Shown here piece by piece: positions 41,176 through 49,669 of a stretch of DNA of 64,000 nucleotides. The stretch lies in NCBI RefSeq assembly GCF_011764425.1, contig NZ_BLPF01000001.1, positions 186,001 to 250,000 of the forward strand, written 5' to 3'. Each line of letters begins with the position of its first letter. The first letter of the stretch is position 1. The DNA is from Phytohabitans houttuyneae (GTDB lineage: Bacteria > Actinomycetota > Actinomycetes > Mycobacteriales > Micromonosporaceae). The position numbers and the translations under genes were made by a program. Below the pieces are notes generated by a model. It was not told where the DNA came from and did not search any database. It saw only the letters and a list, made by a program, of their open reading frames with translations.

Positions 41176-42246
41176 CTAGCGGCGGCGGGGGCTCGGGCGG
41201 CGGTCCGGCCCGGGCGTGTCGCCGCCGCGGCGCGCGCGCAGCGACTCGCCGATCGTCGGCAGGCTGATCATCTGGGTGGGCGCGGAGAGCGCGGCCCGCA
41301 GCCGCTCGTCCTTGTTCGGCGGCACCACGCCCGGCGGCGGCTCCTCGACGTGCGGCTGCGCCTCCCTGGCCAGCAGGTCCCGCCAGCGCGCGGACACCTC
41401 CTGCCCGGCGGCCAGCTCCTCACCGCGCCGCAGCAGCTCCCGGTCGTCGGCGGCCCGGCGGCGGCGGCGGTTGCGCTCGGCGGCGTCGCGGGCGACCTGC
41501 CGCGCCAGCGCCGCACCCCGCGACAGGGCCGGCGGCACCGCCACGCGGGTCCGTCGCAGCCACTCCTCGCGCGCCGCCTCCTGCGCGGCCACCACCTTGC
41601 GCCGGTTGTCGGCGATCTGGCGGTTGACCGGCGGCAGCGGGCCGTCGTCGCCGTCGAGCCAGCCGCGCAGGCGACGCTTCACGTACGCCTCGGTGGTCCT
41701 CGGGTCGGCCGACGCCGTGGGGATCTCGCCCGGCTGGATCTCGCCGGTCGGCAGGTGGTCCAGCGCGTACAGCACGTCGCGCGGCGTCCACCCCGCCTCG
41801 AACCACAGCTGCAGCAGCATCCGCAGCCGGTCGCTGCCGGTGCGGCGGAGCGTGGGCGAGACGTAGCAGAGCCACTCGCAGGCGATGAGCTGCTCGGTGT
41901 ACCCGTCCGGCACGTCGTGCATCGGCCACTGCGCCGGCGGCCGGCCGAGCGGGTGGCAGGCGCGGCACTTGCGGACACCGCCGGCGTCGCGCACCATGCG
42001 GTCCCGTTTGTCGCACCGCCCGCACCAGGCGCGCCGCCGGTACGGGTCGTCGTCGCGCCCGGCGAGCGGGTTGCACCGCTGGCACCGCCGGCCGTCGGCG
42101 GTGAGCCGCGTGCGCCGGTGGCACTCGCCGCACCACCGCCGCGCGTCCTCCACGGGCGCGCCGGCCGGGTGGCAGGCGGTGCAGGGCTGGCCCTCCGCGT
42201 CGGTACGCGAGTGCGGATCACACCCGCCACACCACGGAGAACTCAC
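41176..42246 (-). CDS. Zinc-ribbon repeat protein of unknown function
   Basis: 356 residues from GTG 42246, seven bases after TACAAC; an ATG at 42270 is possible. Three tandem Cys4 ribbons cover residues 4-100: WCGGCDPHSRTDAEG with CTACHP, WCGECHRRTRLTADG with CQRCNP, WCGRCDKRDRMVRD with CRACHP. Then comes a helical part (YTEQLIACEWLCYVSPTLRR, LQLWFEAGWTPRDVLYALDH, RRLRGWLDGD) that looks like a winged-helix or replication-initiator type module, and a long Arg/Glu-rich coiled region (RQVARDAAERNRRRRRAADD). DNA or RNA binding is likely from the ribbons; no family is recognised. Confidence 0.7.
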   Translation of the reverse strand: MSSPWCGGCDPHSRTDAEGQPCTACHPAGAPVEDARRWCGECHRRTRLTADGRRCQRCNPLAGRDDDPYRRRAWCGRCDKRDRMVRDAGGVRKCRACHPLGRPPAQWPMHDVPDGYTEQLIACEWLCYVSPTLRRTGSDRLRMLLQLWFEAGWTPRDVLYALDHLPTGEIQPGEIPTASADPRTTEAYVKRRLRGWLDGDDGPLPPVNRQIADNRRKVVAAQEAAREEWLRRTRVAVPPALSRGAALARQVARDAAERNRRRRRAADDRELLRRGEELAAGQEVSARWRDLLAREAQPHVEEPPPGVVPPNKDERLRAALSAPTQMISLPTIGESLRARRGGDTPGPDRRPSPRRR

Positions 42247-42386
42247 CCCTAACGTTGTACACCGCCCCACGCCCGTTCCCGCCCTGTGTCCGGTATCTCC
42301 CCTTCACGCGTGTCGCCCCACCGATGAGTTCCAAGGCCTCGGGCCGTCTTACCGTGCGGAGCATCACACCCCGAGAGGATGAGGCG

Positions 42387-42878
42387 ATGGCAGACACAGA
42401 CACCCCGCCGGACGTACCCGACGAGCGCCCCGCCTGGCTGGACCGGCTGGACGCGCTGCTCGGTGAGTGGGACACGGAGGCCGTCTTCGACGCCGGCTTC
42501 CTGGGGCCGGACAGCGCGGAGATGCGGGCGGCCGGGCGGACCAGCTTCGAGTGGCTGGACGGGCGGCGGTTTCTGATCCAGCGCATCGGCAACGAGCACC
42601 CCGCGTTCCCGCGCGCGGTCGCGGTCATCGGCGCCGGCCCGGAGCGGGACACGTTCACCCAGCGCTACTACGACTCGCGCGGCGTCGAGCGGCTCTACCA
42701 GATGAGCTTCGACGGCCGCGAGTGGAAGCTGTGGCGCGAGGCACCGGGCTTCTCGCAGCGCTACAGCGGCCTGCTCTCCCCCGACGGCGGCACGATCACC
42801 GGCGCGTGGGAGGCCTCGGCCGACGGGCGCGAGTGGCGGCACGACTTCCGGCTGACCCACACCAGGCCCGCGACGTAG
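42387..42878 (+). CDS. DUF1579-like lipocalin-type protein
   Basis: 163 residues, GAGAGGATGAGG before the ATG. LDRLDALLGEWDTEAVFDAG, then SFEWLDGRRFLIQRIG, FTQRYYDSRGVERLYQMSFD and ITGAWEASADGREWRHDFRL follow the beta-barrel pattern of DUF1579 proteins. These are small cytoplasmic proteins of unknown ligand, common in actinobacteria and often annotated only as hypothetical. No operon partner. Confidence 0.75.
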   Translation: MADTDTPPDVPDERPAWLDRLDALLGEWDTEAVFDAGFLGPDSAEMRAAGRTSFEWLDGRRFLIQRIGNEHPAFPRAVAVIGAGPERDTFTQRYYDSRGVERLYQMSFDGREWKLWREAPGFSQRYSGLLSPDGGTITGAWEASADGREWRHDFRLTHTRPAT

Positions 42879-42908
42879 CGCTCGTCGGCCCCGCGGCCCT
42901 GACCGGCG

Positions 42909-43388
42909 CTAGTGGCCGGCGAGGATGGCCAGGTGCAGGCCCTGAAGCCCAGGCCGGGCTCCAGGCCGAGCTCCGCGACGAGCAGGTCGCGACCCCGGCG
43001 GTACACCTCCAGCGCCTCGGCCCCGCCGGCCACACCCGCACAGCGCCAGCATGAGCTGCTCGCGCAGGCGGTACAGGCGGTCGGACACCCGCGCGTCCAG
43101 GTCCGCGTCGCCGACGACCAGCCGGTACCCGTGGTGCCGCGTCTCCAGCGCGGCGCCCGACCCGTCGTCGAGCAGGCGGCGCAGGTGCATCACGTACACC
43201 CGGACGGTGGCCACGGCCGTCGCGGCGGCCGGTCACCCCAGATCTCGCCGACCAGCCGCTGGACCGGCACGACGTCGCCGGCCCAGGTGAGCAGGAGGGG
43301 CGAGGAGGAGGCGCTGCTGGGGCGCGTTCACGGAAACCCAGCCGGCGCCGATGCGCATCTCGACCGGCCCGAGCACGCGAAATCTCAG
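42909..43388 (-). pseudogene. Broken SARP/AfsR-type regulator (BTAD) remnant
   Basis: Read on the minus strand with four single-base corrections it gives FRVLGPVEMRIGAGWVSVNA, LLTWAGDVVPVQRLVGEIWG, VRVYVMHLRRLLDDGSG, LETRHHGYRLVVGDADLDAR, then directly LYRLREQLMLALCG, AEALEVYRRGRDLLVAELGL and LQGLHLAILAGH. That is the Trans_reg_C winged helix and the two ends of a BTAD domain, but the middle of BTAD is deleted. Breaks lie near 43293 (one C too many), 43222, 43030 and 42955 (one G too few each). A dead remnant of a regulator of secondary metabolism. Confidence 0.7.
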
Positions 43389-43440
43389 AACCCGGCACCG
43401 GTGTCCGCGCCGCAGTAGCCGGCCTTACGCCGTAAGGCAG

Positions 43441-43598
43441 TTCGGCACCGTCGCCGCGGTCTGTGACTGCCAACCGGCTGCAGGCGGTATGCGCGTCGAG
43501 ATCTTGGTGAGTTAGCGCGCCATTTCGACGCTAACTTGCCAAGATCTGCCGGAGCGGGCTCCTGGGTTGAGCTGGGCGACCGCAGAGGGTGAGGCGGC
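43441..43598. repeat. Intergenic modular repeat, locus B, with hairpin module
   Basis: 158 bases that align over their whole length with 54564-54720: TTCGGCACCGTCGCCGCGG, TGTGACTGCC, then the hairpin AGATCTTGG-TG-AGTTAGCG (43499-43517), an 11-base loop, CGCTAACT-TG-CCAAGATCT (43529-43547), and the tail GCCGGAGCGGGCTCCTGGGT and GAGGGTGAGGCGGC. I see no gene in the rest of the gap (43389-43440 and 43599-43830). Confidence 0.78.
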
Positions 43599-43830
43599 GA
43601 GGTTCCTGAACAGACCATGATCACGCGCAGGTCGGCGTACACAGGCCGCGGCGATAGCGAGATCGTGGTACAAATCCGCCCCAGAAGGGCCCGATCCGAA
43701 GCAGCGGCGACGCCCATACGGCGACCTGGCCGACCGCAGGACGGCGAGACGGCCGCAGTAAGGCACCGCAAGAGACGGTCGCCGCGGACGGCCCGCCGGC
43801 AAGACCGCAAACACCGCCCGGCGACGACCC

Positions 43831-44517
43831 CTACGGCAGCGTCGCCGGCGTGTAGGCGGCGCGGAAGAAGCCGCGCACGCGGCGGCGGCCCAGCCCCAGG
43901 TTGTGCTCGAACGTCGTGGTCCGTGCGGGCGCCGACGTGTCGAAGGCGATGAAGACGTCGTCGCGGCGGCCGCGGTTCGGGTCGTACACCTTGAGGGTGA
44001 CCCGGCTGCCCTCGGTGCTGTGGCCGAAGGCCAGCACCTGGTGGTTGGCGGCCAGGTCGCGCGGGTCGCGGGAGGCGACGGTGACCACGCCGAGCGGCAC
44101 CGGCACGCCGCGCTTGAGGTCGGCGCGCACCTGTGGCCACTGTGTACGGATCGTGCGCCACCCCAAGCCGCGCTCGGTCAGCACCCGGCGCCCGAAGACG
44201 TTGAAGGTGGTGTCGGCGTCGGGCAGGTTCATCCACTGGTAGTACTGCACGACGCCGGTGGGCAGGTGCCACGAGTCGATCAGACGGTCGACGATGAAGC
44301 GGTAGAGGCGCTCGCCCTGCCCCGGCCGCTCGGTCGGCGGCGCCACGCCGGCCCGCCAGTGGTCGAGCGCCGCGAACGCCATGCCGCCGCACAGCCCCGC
44401 CGACGCGTCGCCCAGCCTGATCTCGCCGAACGGGGTGGGCAGCACCACCGCCGGCTGGCTTGGCCATGAGTTGTCGAACCCGAATCCGTCGCGTGACGGC
44501 ACGAACGTCTCCGCCAT
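43831..44517 (-). CDS. Peptidase C39-like / papain-fold-type hypothetical protein
   Basis: 228 residues. The layout fits a cysteine-peptidase fold: Cys43 in ASAGLCGGMAFAALDHW, His in LAANHQVLAFGHSTEGS and a late VTLKVYDPNRGRRDD with Asp/Asn. The middle part WHLPTGVVQYYQWMNLPDAD and LKRGVPVPLGVVTVAS are characteristic of a conserved actinobacterial group. No signal peptide, so intracellular. Whether it is an active peptidase, transglutaminase-like or a dead fold is open. The ATG at 44517 is the best start. Confidence 0.65.
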   Translation of the reverse strand: MAETFVPSRDGFGFDNSWPSQPAVVLPTPFGEIRLGDASAGLCGGMAFAALDHWRAGVAPPTERPGQGERLYRFIVDRLIDSWHLPTGVVQYYQWMNLPDADTTFNVFGRRVLTERGLGWRTIRTQWPQVRADLKRGVPVPLGVVTVASRDPRDLAANHQVLAFGHSTEGSRVTLKVYDPNRGRRDDVFIAFDTSAPARTTTFEHNLGLGRRRVRGFFRAAYTPATLP

Positions 44518-44577
44518 CAACACACAGTAGGACGGGGCACACCGTGCGCGCGGTCGCCTGCGCGACACCTGGCCATC

Positions 44578-44594
44578 TACTACTTGGCGTAGTA
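44578..44594. promoter_or_regulatory. Operator-like palindrome before the SnoaL-like gene
   Basis: TACTAC and GTAGTA flank a five-base spacer (TTGGC), ending ten bases before the ATG at 44605. The site lies in the 87-base gap between two divergent genes. Confidence 0.45.
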
Positions 44595-44604
44595 ACTTGG
44601 GTGC

Positions 44605-45144
44605 ATGGGCAACCTTGCCGCAGTGACCACCGCGTCCTGGCGTGCCGCGGGTGAGTCGCACGACGCCGAGCTGGCCGCCGGCTGCCTGGCCGACGACGTG
44701 CGGGTCATCTCCCCGCTGACCGCCCGCTTCCGCTTCGAGGGCCGGGAGCAGGCCCGCGACATGCTCGTGGCCGCCTTCGCGGTCATCGACGTGATCCGCT
44801 ACCACACCGAGCTCGGCGACGAGTCCGCGCGGGCGCTTTTCTTCCACGGGCGGTGCCGGGGGCAGGAGTTCGAGGAGGCGCAGCTGCTGCGCTTCGACGG
44901 CGAGGGGCGGATCGTGGAGCTCACGCTCTTCGGCCGCCCGCTGCCCGGGCTCACCGCCGTGATGGCCGCGATCGGTCCGGTGCTGCTCAAGCGCCAGGGC
45001 CGGCCGGTCGCGGCCCGGTTCATCGGCGCCGCCACCGCACCCCTGGCGCTGATGACGCGCGCGGGAGACAAGCGCATCGTCCCCCTCGCGGCCCCCGACC
45101 GGACAGACCCGCGCGCAAAGCAGACCCCCGAGCGAAAGGAGTGA
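44605..45144 (+). CDS. SnoaL-like/NTF2-fold protein
   Basis: 179 residues. WRAAGESHDAELAAGCLADD, VRVISPLTARFRFEGREQAR and FDGEGRIVELTLFGRPLPGL are the usual blocks of the SnoaL-like NTF2 fold, a cone-shaped pocket that holds small hydrophobic molecules. The last 50 residues are an extra, basic tail (ARFIGAATAPLALMTRAGDK). It is divergent from the C39-like gene; a palindrome lies directly before it. Ligand or reaction unknown. Confidence 0.8.
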   Translation: MGNLAAVTTASWRAAGESHDAELAAGCLADDVRVISPLTARFRFEGREQARDMLVAAFAVIDVIRYHTELGDESARALFFHGRCRGQEFEEAQLLRFDGEGRIVELTLFGRPLPGLTAVMAAIGPVLLKRQGRPVAARFIGAATAPLALMTRAGDKRIVPLAAPDRTDPRAKQTPERKE

Positions 45145-45208
45145 CGCGCACGGGAGACCTCCGAACCAAAGGACTGACTCACGGGCCGGCGCCTGCCATA
45201 CTCCTGCG

Positions 45209-46021
45209 GTGCTGCTGCGGACCGAACACCTCCACCTCGCCGCCGGGCGCCTCGAAGACGCGGTGCGGCGCCTCCAGCCACACGGGACGGTGGGCGTCAA
45301 CTACGAGGTCGGCTTCCTCGACGCCCATCTGCCGGAGATCCAGGCGTGGGTGGCCGGGCTCGCGGCGGACGAGGACTGGGCGCACGGCTTCTACAACTCC
45401 TATGTGGAGTTCGTGCTCGCGCTGGCGCTCGCCCTCCCGCCGGGCGACCCGGTCGACAACGGCGGCGTCACCCGCGACGGCGGTGACTGGGAGGTGGCGG
45501 CGGGGCAGCCGGCGGTGTGGTTCGGCGACGCGCACTTCGACACCGACCTGACGCTCGACGGCCCCTTCGTCGTGCTCGGCGACCTCACGGTGGACGGCCT
45601 TCTCAGCGACGGCGACGTGGATCGCAGCCTGCTCGCGGTCACCGGCGACGTCCGCGCCCGCGCGATCCACAGTGGAGCGTTCACGCTGGCGCTCGGCAGC
45701 GTCGATGCGGACGTGGTGGTCTGCTTCAACAGCGACGGCGGCCTGGGCGCCGGCGGCGACATCGTGGCCGACCTCTTCGTGCAGGCCCAGCACTCCTACG
45801 ACCTCGGCGGCGACCTGCGCACCCGCGTCGCCGTGCTGGACTGGCTCCCCGACGGCACCGTGCTCGAACACGGCCTCACCCCGGACGAGCGGCTCGCACC
45901 GTGGCTGCCACCCGACTATGCCACAGTGGACGGTGGCGAGATCGAGGTCGACACCTGGCGCCTCCTCACCGAGGCCGCCGCCGGCCGCTCCCCCGTCCTG
46001 TCCAACCCCCGCCGGATCTGA
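45209..46021 (+). CDS. Polymer-forming/beta-helix-type hypothetical protein
   Basis: 270 residues from GTG 45209, six bases after CATACT (45197-45202). The middle (120-220) is a run of short beta repeats: FDTDLTLDGPFVVLGDLTVD, GLLSDGDVDRSLLAVTGDVR, ARAIHSGAFTLALGSVDADV, LGAGGDIVADLFVQAQHSYD. This resembles the beta-helix of bactofilin-type polymer-forming proteins. The first 90 residues are alpha-helical (LHLAAGRLEDAVRRLQPHG). No signal peptide. I do not know its function. Confidence 0.65.
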   Translation: MLLRTEHLHLAAGRLEDAVRRLQPHGTVGVNYEVGFLDAHLPEIQAWVAGLAADEDWAHGFYNSYVEFVLALALALPPGDPVDNGGVTRDGGDWEVAAGQPAVWFGDAHFDTDLTLDGPFVVLGDLTVDGLLSDGDVDRSLLAVTGDVRARAIHSGAFTLALGSVDADVVVCFNSDGGLGAGGDIVADLFVQAQHSYDLGGDLRTRVAVLDWLPDGTVLEHGLTPDERLAPWLPPDYATVDGGEIEVDTWRLLTEAAAGRSPVLSNPRRI

Positions 46022-46159
46022 CATTTCAAAGGCGGATTTGCCCCCGCCCGCCTCACCTGCGGGCCGTTTGCTCCCGCGGGCTGCGCGGAGGCCGGCGGCG
46101 AGCTGGCGCTCGCCGACTTCCCCGGCCTCCGCTGCCGGGTCCGCGGGTCAAGCCCGACC

Positions 46160-46220
46160 CCCGCGGCGGGTGAGGCCGCGGGAGCAACGGTCCGGACCAC
46201 GGCGGACGTCGCGGTAGCTC
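46160..46220 (-). repeat. Intergenic modular repeat, locus C (single copy)
   Basis: Read on the minus strand: GAGCTACCGCGACGTCCGCC, GTGGTCCGGACCGTTGCTCC, CGCGGCCTCACCCGCCGCGG. It is almost identical to 54460-54519. It ends four bases before the stop of the neighbouring gene at 46225. The preceding part of the gap, 46036-46090, holds a weaker copy (TTTGCTCCCGCGGGCTGCG). Confidence 0.75.
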
Positions 46221-46224
46221 AAAA

Positions 46225-47016
46225 TCAATAGCCGGGGAAGAGCTTGCGGAGCAGGTCGAGGTCGGCGGCCCCGGAGGTCTCGACGGCGGCGGGCGTGTGC
46301 CGCGGTGCGAGCCGGCCGGCGACGAGCCGCAGCCACGCCTCGGCCGGGAGGGTGAGCGTGCCGTCGGGCGTGGCGGGCTCGTCGGGGTCGACGCTGATCG
46401 GGTCGACGAGCTGGAGGGTGAAGGCGGAGGCGGGGTCGGTCGTGGTGACGCGGAGGGCGGTGCGGCGGCCGGCGAGCACCTCGGGGCGGCTGGCCCAGGC
46501 GATCGTGCCGGAGGCGCCGTCGAGCAGCGCGGCGGTGGCGTCCGGTGCGAGCGTGGCCCGTTCGTCGAAGCCGACGCGCACGTCCCACGCGTGCAGCGTG
46601 AGCTCGCTGAGCCGCATCCGCGCCGCGGTGGCCACGTCGACCGGCGCGGGCATGAAGCCCAGGTCGATCCGGAGCGTCTCGCGGGTGTTCGCGTCGAACG
46701 ACTCGTAGAGGGCGGTCAGCGCCTCGTTGGACGCGGGGAAGGCGTCGGCGCGCTCGCGGCGGGACATGGCGTTCCACCGGTCCCACACCGCGAGGTTGAA
46801 GTCCCGCCCGGGGTTCGGCTCGCCGGAAAGCGCGGCCCGCAGCGTGGCCCGGCCGATCTCCGCGCCGCTGCCGAGGTGGCTGAGCACCTGCGAGATGTCC
46901 CACTCGGCGGCGCCCGACGGACCGGCCAGGTCGCCGTCGGTCAGCCCGGACGCGAACGCGGCGAGGCTGTCGTGCCCGCTGCGCAGGGCGGCGATGATGC
47001 TGTCGGCGTTGCTCAA
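46225..47016 (-). CDS. Mycothiol-dependent maleylpyruvate isomerase-family enzyme
   Basis: 263 residues from a TTG at 47016, eight bases after GGAG; an ATG at 47064 is in frame. SNADSIIAALRSGHDSLAAF and WDISQVLSHLGSGAEI (His47) with RLSELTLHAWDVRVGF (Glu-x3-His) give the three metal ligands of the MDMPI/DinB family. The C-terminal half is the MDMPI_C domain with sterol-carrier-like strands (LTLPAEAWLRLVAGRLAP). Such enzymes use mycothiol, the actinobacterial thiol, for isomerisation or detoxification. Confidence 0.87.
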   Translation of the reverse strand: MSNADSIIAALRSGHDSLAAFASGLTDGDLAGPSGAAEWDISQVLSHLGSGAEIGRATLRAALSGEPNPGRDFNLAVWDRWNAMSRRERADAFPASNEALTALYESFDANTRETLRIDLGFMPAPVDVATAARMRLSELTLHAWDVRVGFDERATLAPDATAALLDGASGTIAWASRPEVLAGRRTALRVTTTDPASAFTLQLVDPISVDPDEPATPDGTLTLPAEAWLRLVAGRLAPRHTPAAVETSGAADLDLLRKLFPGY

Positions 47017-47071
47017 GGGTCTGCTCCAAGCTCGGGGGCGGCTGCCGTGGCCAAAGCTACCCATCACCGCG

Positions 47072-48925
47072 TCAGGCGCGGCGCAGGGAGCGGGTGAGGC
47101 CGGCCGCCACGGTGGTCGCGAGCAGCCAGCCGGAGGCGATCAGCAGGTACGCGAGCCACTGTTGCCCACCGACTGGCTGGTAGGCGCGCTCCTGGCCGAG
47201 GTCGACGATCGGCAGGAGCAGGTCGAGGGTGTAGATGACCGGCTGGAAGGCCGGTGGCTTGTCGCCCACCGCGGCCGGAGGGAAACGGGTGTTCAGAACC
47301 GCGCCGACCACGAGCAGGGCGAGCAGCCACGAGGCCGCGCGCAGCGGGCGGTAGCCGTAGCCGACGGTGACGTCCTGGAGCAGGCCCCACACGCGGGCGT
47401 ACCACGCGCCGCCCGCGCTCTGCCGGCGCTGCTTGGCCAGCAGCACCGCCCGCGACTGCGCGCCGTCGCCGAGGGTCTGGTAGACGGTGGCCAGCTGCTC
47501 GTACGGCTGCGGCCGGAACCCGTCCGGCCCGCGCGTCAGCCACGGGAGGCGGGCGCCCGCCTCGCCGGCCGGTTCGAGCACGTCGTAGCGGAGGCCGTCG
47601 AGGTCGAGCGCGGGCGGCCAGGTGGCCTGGTCGTCGCGGAGGATGCCGACGGTGGCGTACCGCAGGTCGACAGTGCCCTCGGGCGCCTCGGCCCAGCGCA
47701 GCGCCAGCTCGGGCGTCTCGACCCGCCAGCAGGAGACGGCGATCTCGCCCGGCGCCCGCACGGTGGCGTCGTTGAAGCAGACCCGGCTGCCCACCTTGGC
47801 ACCGGCCAGCCGCACCCGGCCGTCGGCGGTGAACCCGTCACAGAGCTGCAGCAGCGCGCCGACGGTGAGTCCGTGCGCGGTGAGCGCCGCCCCGCCGGGG
47901 TTGCGCAGCTGGGCGCCCTCGAAGTGGAGCGGGCCGGTGACGGTGGCGTCGAGCAGCGTGGTCTCGCCGTCGACGGTGAGGCCGCGGCGGCCGTCGAGCA
48001 TGCCCTCGATCGTGGCGAAGTCGGCGCAGAACGCGATCTGGCCCGGGTTGCGCAGCGACGCGCCGTCCAGCCGCAGCGTGCGGACGATGCGGGCGCTGAC
48101 CACGCGCACCTGGCCCTCGGCGACGAAGCCGTCGTGCAGGTACAGGCCGCCCTCGAGCGTGGCGCGGCTGAACCGCACCGCGACGCCGCCGGGGTTGCGC
48201 ACCGTCGAGCGGCTGAACGACAGCGCCGCCGCCACCCGCGCGTGCCGCATCGTCACCTCGCCGTCGACCTGCGCCCACCGGCAGTAGAAGGCGGCCTCGG
48301 CGGCGAGGTTGTCGCCGTCGATCGCGCGCTCGGTGGGCGCGGCCGTAATGCGGCAGCGGTCGAGGTCGGCGGTGCCGCCCAGCCGCGCGTTGGTGAGGGC
48401 GACGCCGCCGGTCAGGTGGGCGCCGGTCAGGACGAGGTCGCCGCCGATGGTGGCACGGCGGGCGTACAGCGCCCACTCGGACGCGCTCCCGCCGAGCACC
48501 GCGTCGGCGATGAGCAGGCCGCCGGAGATCTGCGCGCCGGAGAGGCGCACGCCGTCGCTGACCGTGCAGCGGCTCAGCTGGAGGTGGCCGTCGACGCGGA
48601 CGTTGGAGCCGAGGAAGCCGGGCATGCGGGAGCCGGCGAAGGAGGTGTGTGACATGCGCGCCCAGTACAGGTCGGGCACCTCGTCGAACTCGCACTCCTC
48701 CAGCAGCAGCGGATGCGTGACCTCGGCGAACGCGAGGCTCAGCCGCCCCTTGACCCGCCCGCCGCGCAGGTGGACGGCGGCGGGCCGGCCATGCGCCTCC
48801 TCCCGCAGCAGCTCGATGATCAGGGAGGCGCGCACGGAGGCACCGGCCGCATCGACCCGGGTACCCGTGGCGAAGCCGTCCCACAGGGCCTTCTCCACCT
48901 CGGTGAGATCGTCGGGCTGCGGCAC
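47072..48925 (-). CDS. Membrane-anchored beta-helix protein of unknown function
   Basis: 617 residues. The N-terminal part (EVEKALWDGFATGTRVDAAG) leads a long right-handed repeat of about 22 residues per turn, residues 45-440: VKGRLSLAFAEVTHPLLLEE, IGGDLVLTGAHLTGGVALTN, ARLGGTADLDRCRI, VDGEVTMRHARVAAALSFSR, LRNPGGAALTAHGLTVGALL. Two transmembrane helices near the end (LRAASWLLALLVVGAVLN, QQWLAYLLIASGWLLATTVA) anchor it. Homologues in actinobacteria are often called membrane-associated oxidoreductases, but I see no cofactor site. It precedes the isomerase gene by 55 bases. Confidence 0.75.
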   Translation of the reverse strand: MPQPDDLTEVEKALWDGFATGTRVDAAGASVRASLIIELLREEAHGRPAAVHLRGGRVKGRLSLAFAEVTHPLLLEECEFDEVPDLYWARMSHTSFAGSRMPGFLGSNVRVDGHLQLSRCTVSDGVRLSGAQISGGLLIADAVLGGSASEWALYARRATIGGDLVLTGAHLTGGVALTNARLGGTADLDRCRITAAPTERAIDGDNLAAEAAFYCRWAQVDGEVTMRHARVAAALSFSRSTVRNPGGVAVRFSRATLEGGLYLHDGFVAEGQVRVVSARIVRTLRLDGASLRNPGQIAFCADFATIEGMLDGRRGLTVDGETTLLDATVTGPLHFEGAQLRNPGGAALTAHGLTVGALLQLCDGFTADGRVRLAGAKVGSRVCFNDATVRAPGEIAVSCWRVETPELALRWAEAPEGTVDLRYATVGILRDDQATWPPALDLDGLRYDVLEPAGEAGARLPWLTRGPDGFRPQPYEQLATVYQTLGDGAQSRAVLLAKQRRQSAGGAWYARVWGLLQDVTVGYGYRPLRAASWLLALLVVGAVLNTRFPPAAVGDKPPAFQPVIYTLDLLLPIVDLGQERAYQPVGGQQWLAYLLIASGWLLATTVAAGLTRSLRRA

Positions 48926-48989
48926 GCCCTACATTGTGCGGTGTACGTCGAGAGGCGGCGCCCCCGGTATTTTGCGTAAGGTGCGGTGT

Positions 48990-49649
48990 GTGGCGGAGCT
49001 GCTTTCGGTAAACCTCGGTGTCCCCCGGTCCAGCCCGGCGACCCGGATCGGCGTGACCGGCATCGACAAGCGTCCGGTCGACGGGCCGGTCGAGGTGCGC
49101 GCGCCCGGCCCGAAGGGCTCCGGCCTCGGCAGCGGGATCGCCGGCGACAACATCCTCGACGGCGGGCACCACGGCGGTGACGACCAGGCGGTCTACGCGT
49201 ACGCCCGCGAGGACCTCGACAAGTGGGCCGCCTCGCTGGGCCGGGAGCTGGCCGGCGGCGTCTTCGGGGAAAACCTCACCACCCGCGGCCTCGACGTGAC
49301 CGGCGCGCTGATCGGCGAGCGCTGGCAGGTGGGGCCGGAGGTGCTGCTGGAGGTGTCGGCGCCGCGGATCCCGTGCAGCACGTTCGCGCACTGGATGGAC
49401 GAGCGGGGCTGGATCAAGCGGTTCACCGAGTGGGGTGCGCCGGGTGCCTACCTGCGGGTGGTGCGTCCCGGCAAGGTCCGCGCCGGCGACCCGGTCGAGG
49501 TGGTCGAGCGGCCGGAGCACGACGTGACGGTCGGTCTCACGTTCCGGGCGCTGACGCGGGAGCCGGAGCTGCTGCCGCGGCTGCTGGCCGCCGGCGCGCT
49601 GCCGGAGAGCGTGCTGGCCAAGGCCCGCCGCCGGGTGGCCGCCAGCTAG
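48990..49649 (+). CDS. MOSC-domain protein
   Basis: 219 residues from GTG 48990, seven bases after TAAGGT (48977-48982), a leaderless layout. VAELLSVNLGVPRSSPATRI, GDNILDGGHHGGDDQAVYAY and GGVFGENLTTRGLDVTGALI, then SAPRIPCSTFAHWMDE (conserved Cys), are the MOSC blocks of YiiM-type proteins. These carry sulfur or molybdenum cofactor on the conserved Cys and reduce N-hydroxylated compounds in some species. Divergent from the membrane beta-helix gene. Confidence 0.92.
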   Translation: MAELLSVNLGVPRSSPATRIGVTGIDKRPVDGPVEVRAPGPKGSGLGSGIAGDNILDGGHHGGDDQAVYAYAREDLDKWAASLGRELAGGVFGENLTTRGLDVTGALIGERWQVGPEVLLEVSAPRIPCSTFAHWMDERGWIKRFTEWGAPGAYLRVVRPGKVRAGDPVEVVERPEHDVTVGLTFRALTREPELLPRLLAAGALPESVLAKARRRVAAS

Positions 49650-49669
49650 GCGCCGCGGCTTTGCCGCTA

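Noticed and set aside
43617-43952. 111-residue plus-strand frame after repeat locus B
   Set aside because: No ribosome site, no recognisable sequence, and it overlaps the end of the C39-like gene on the other strand.
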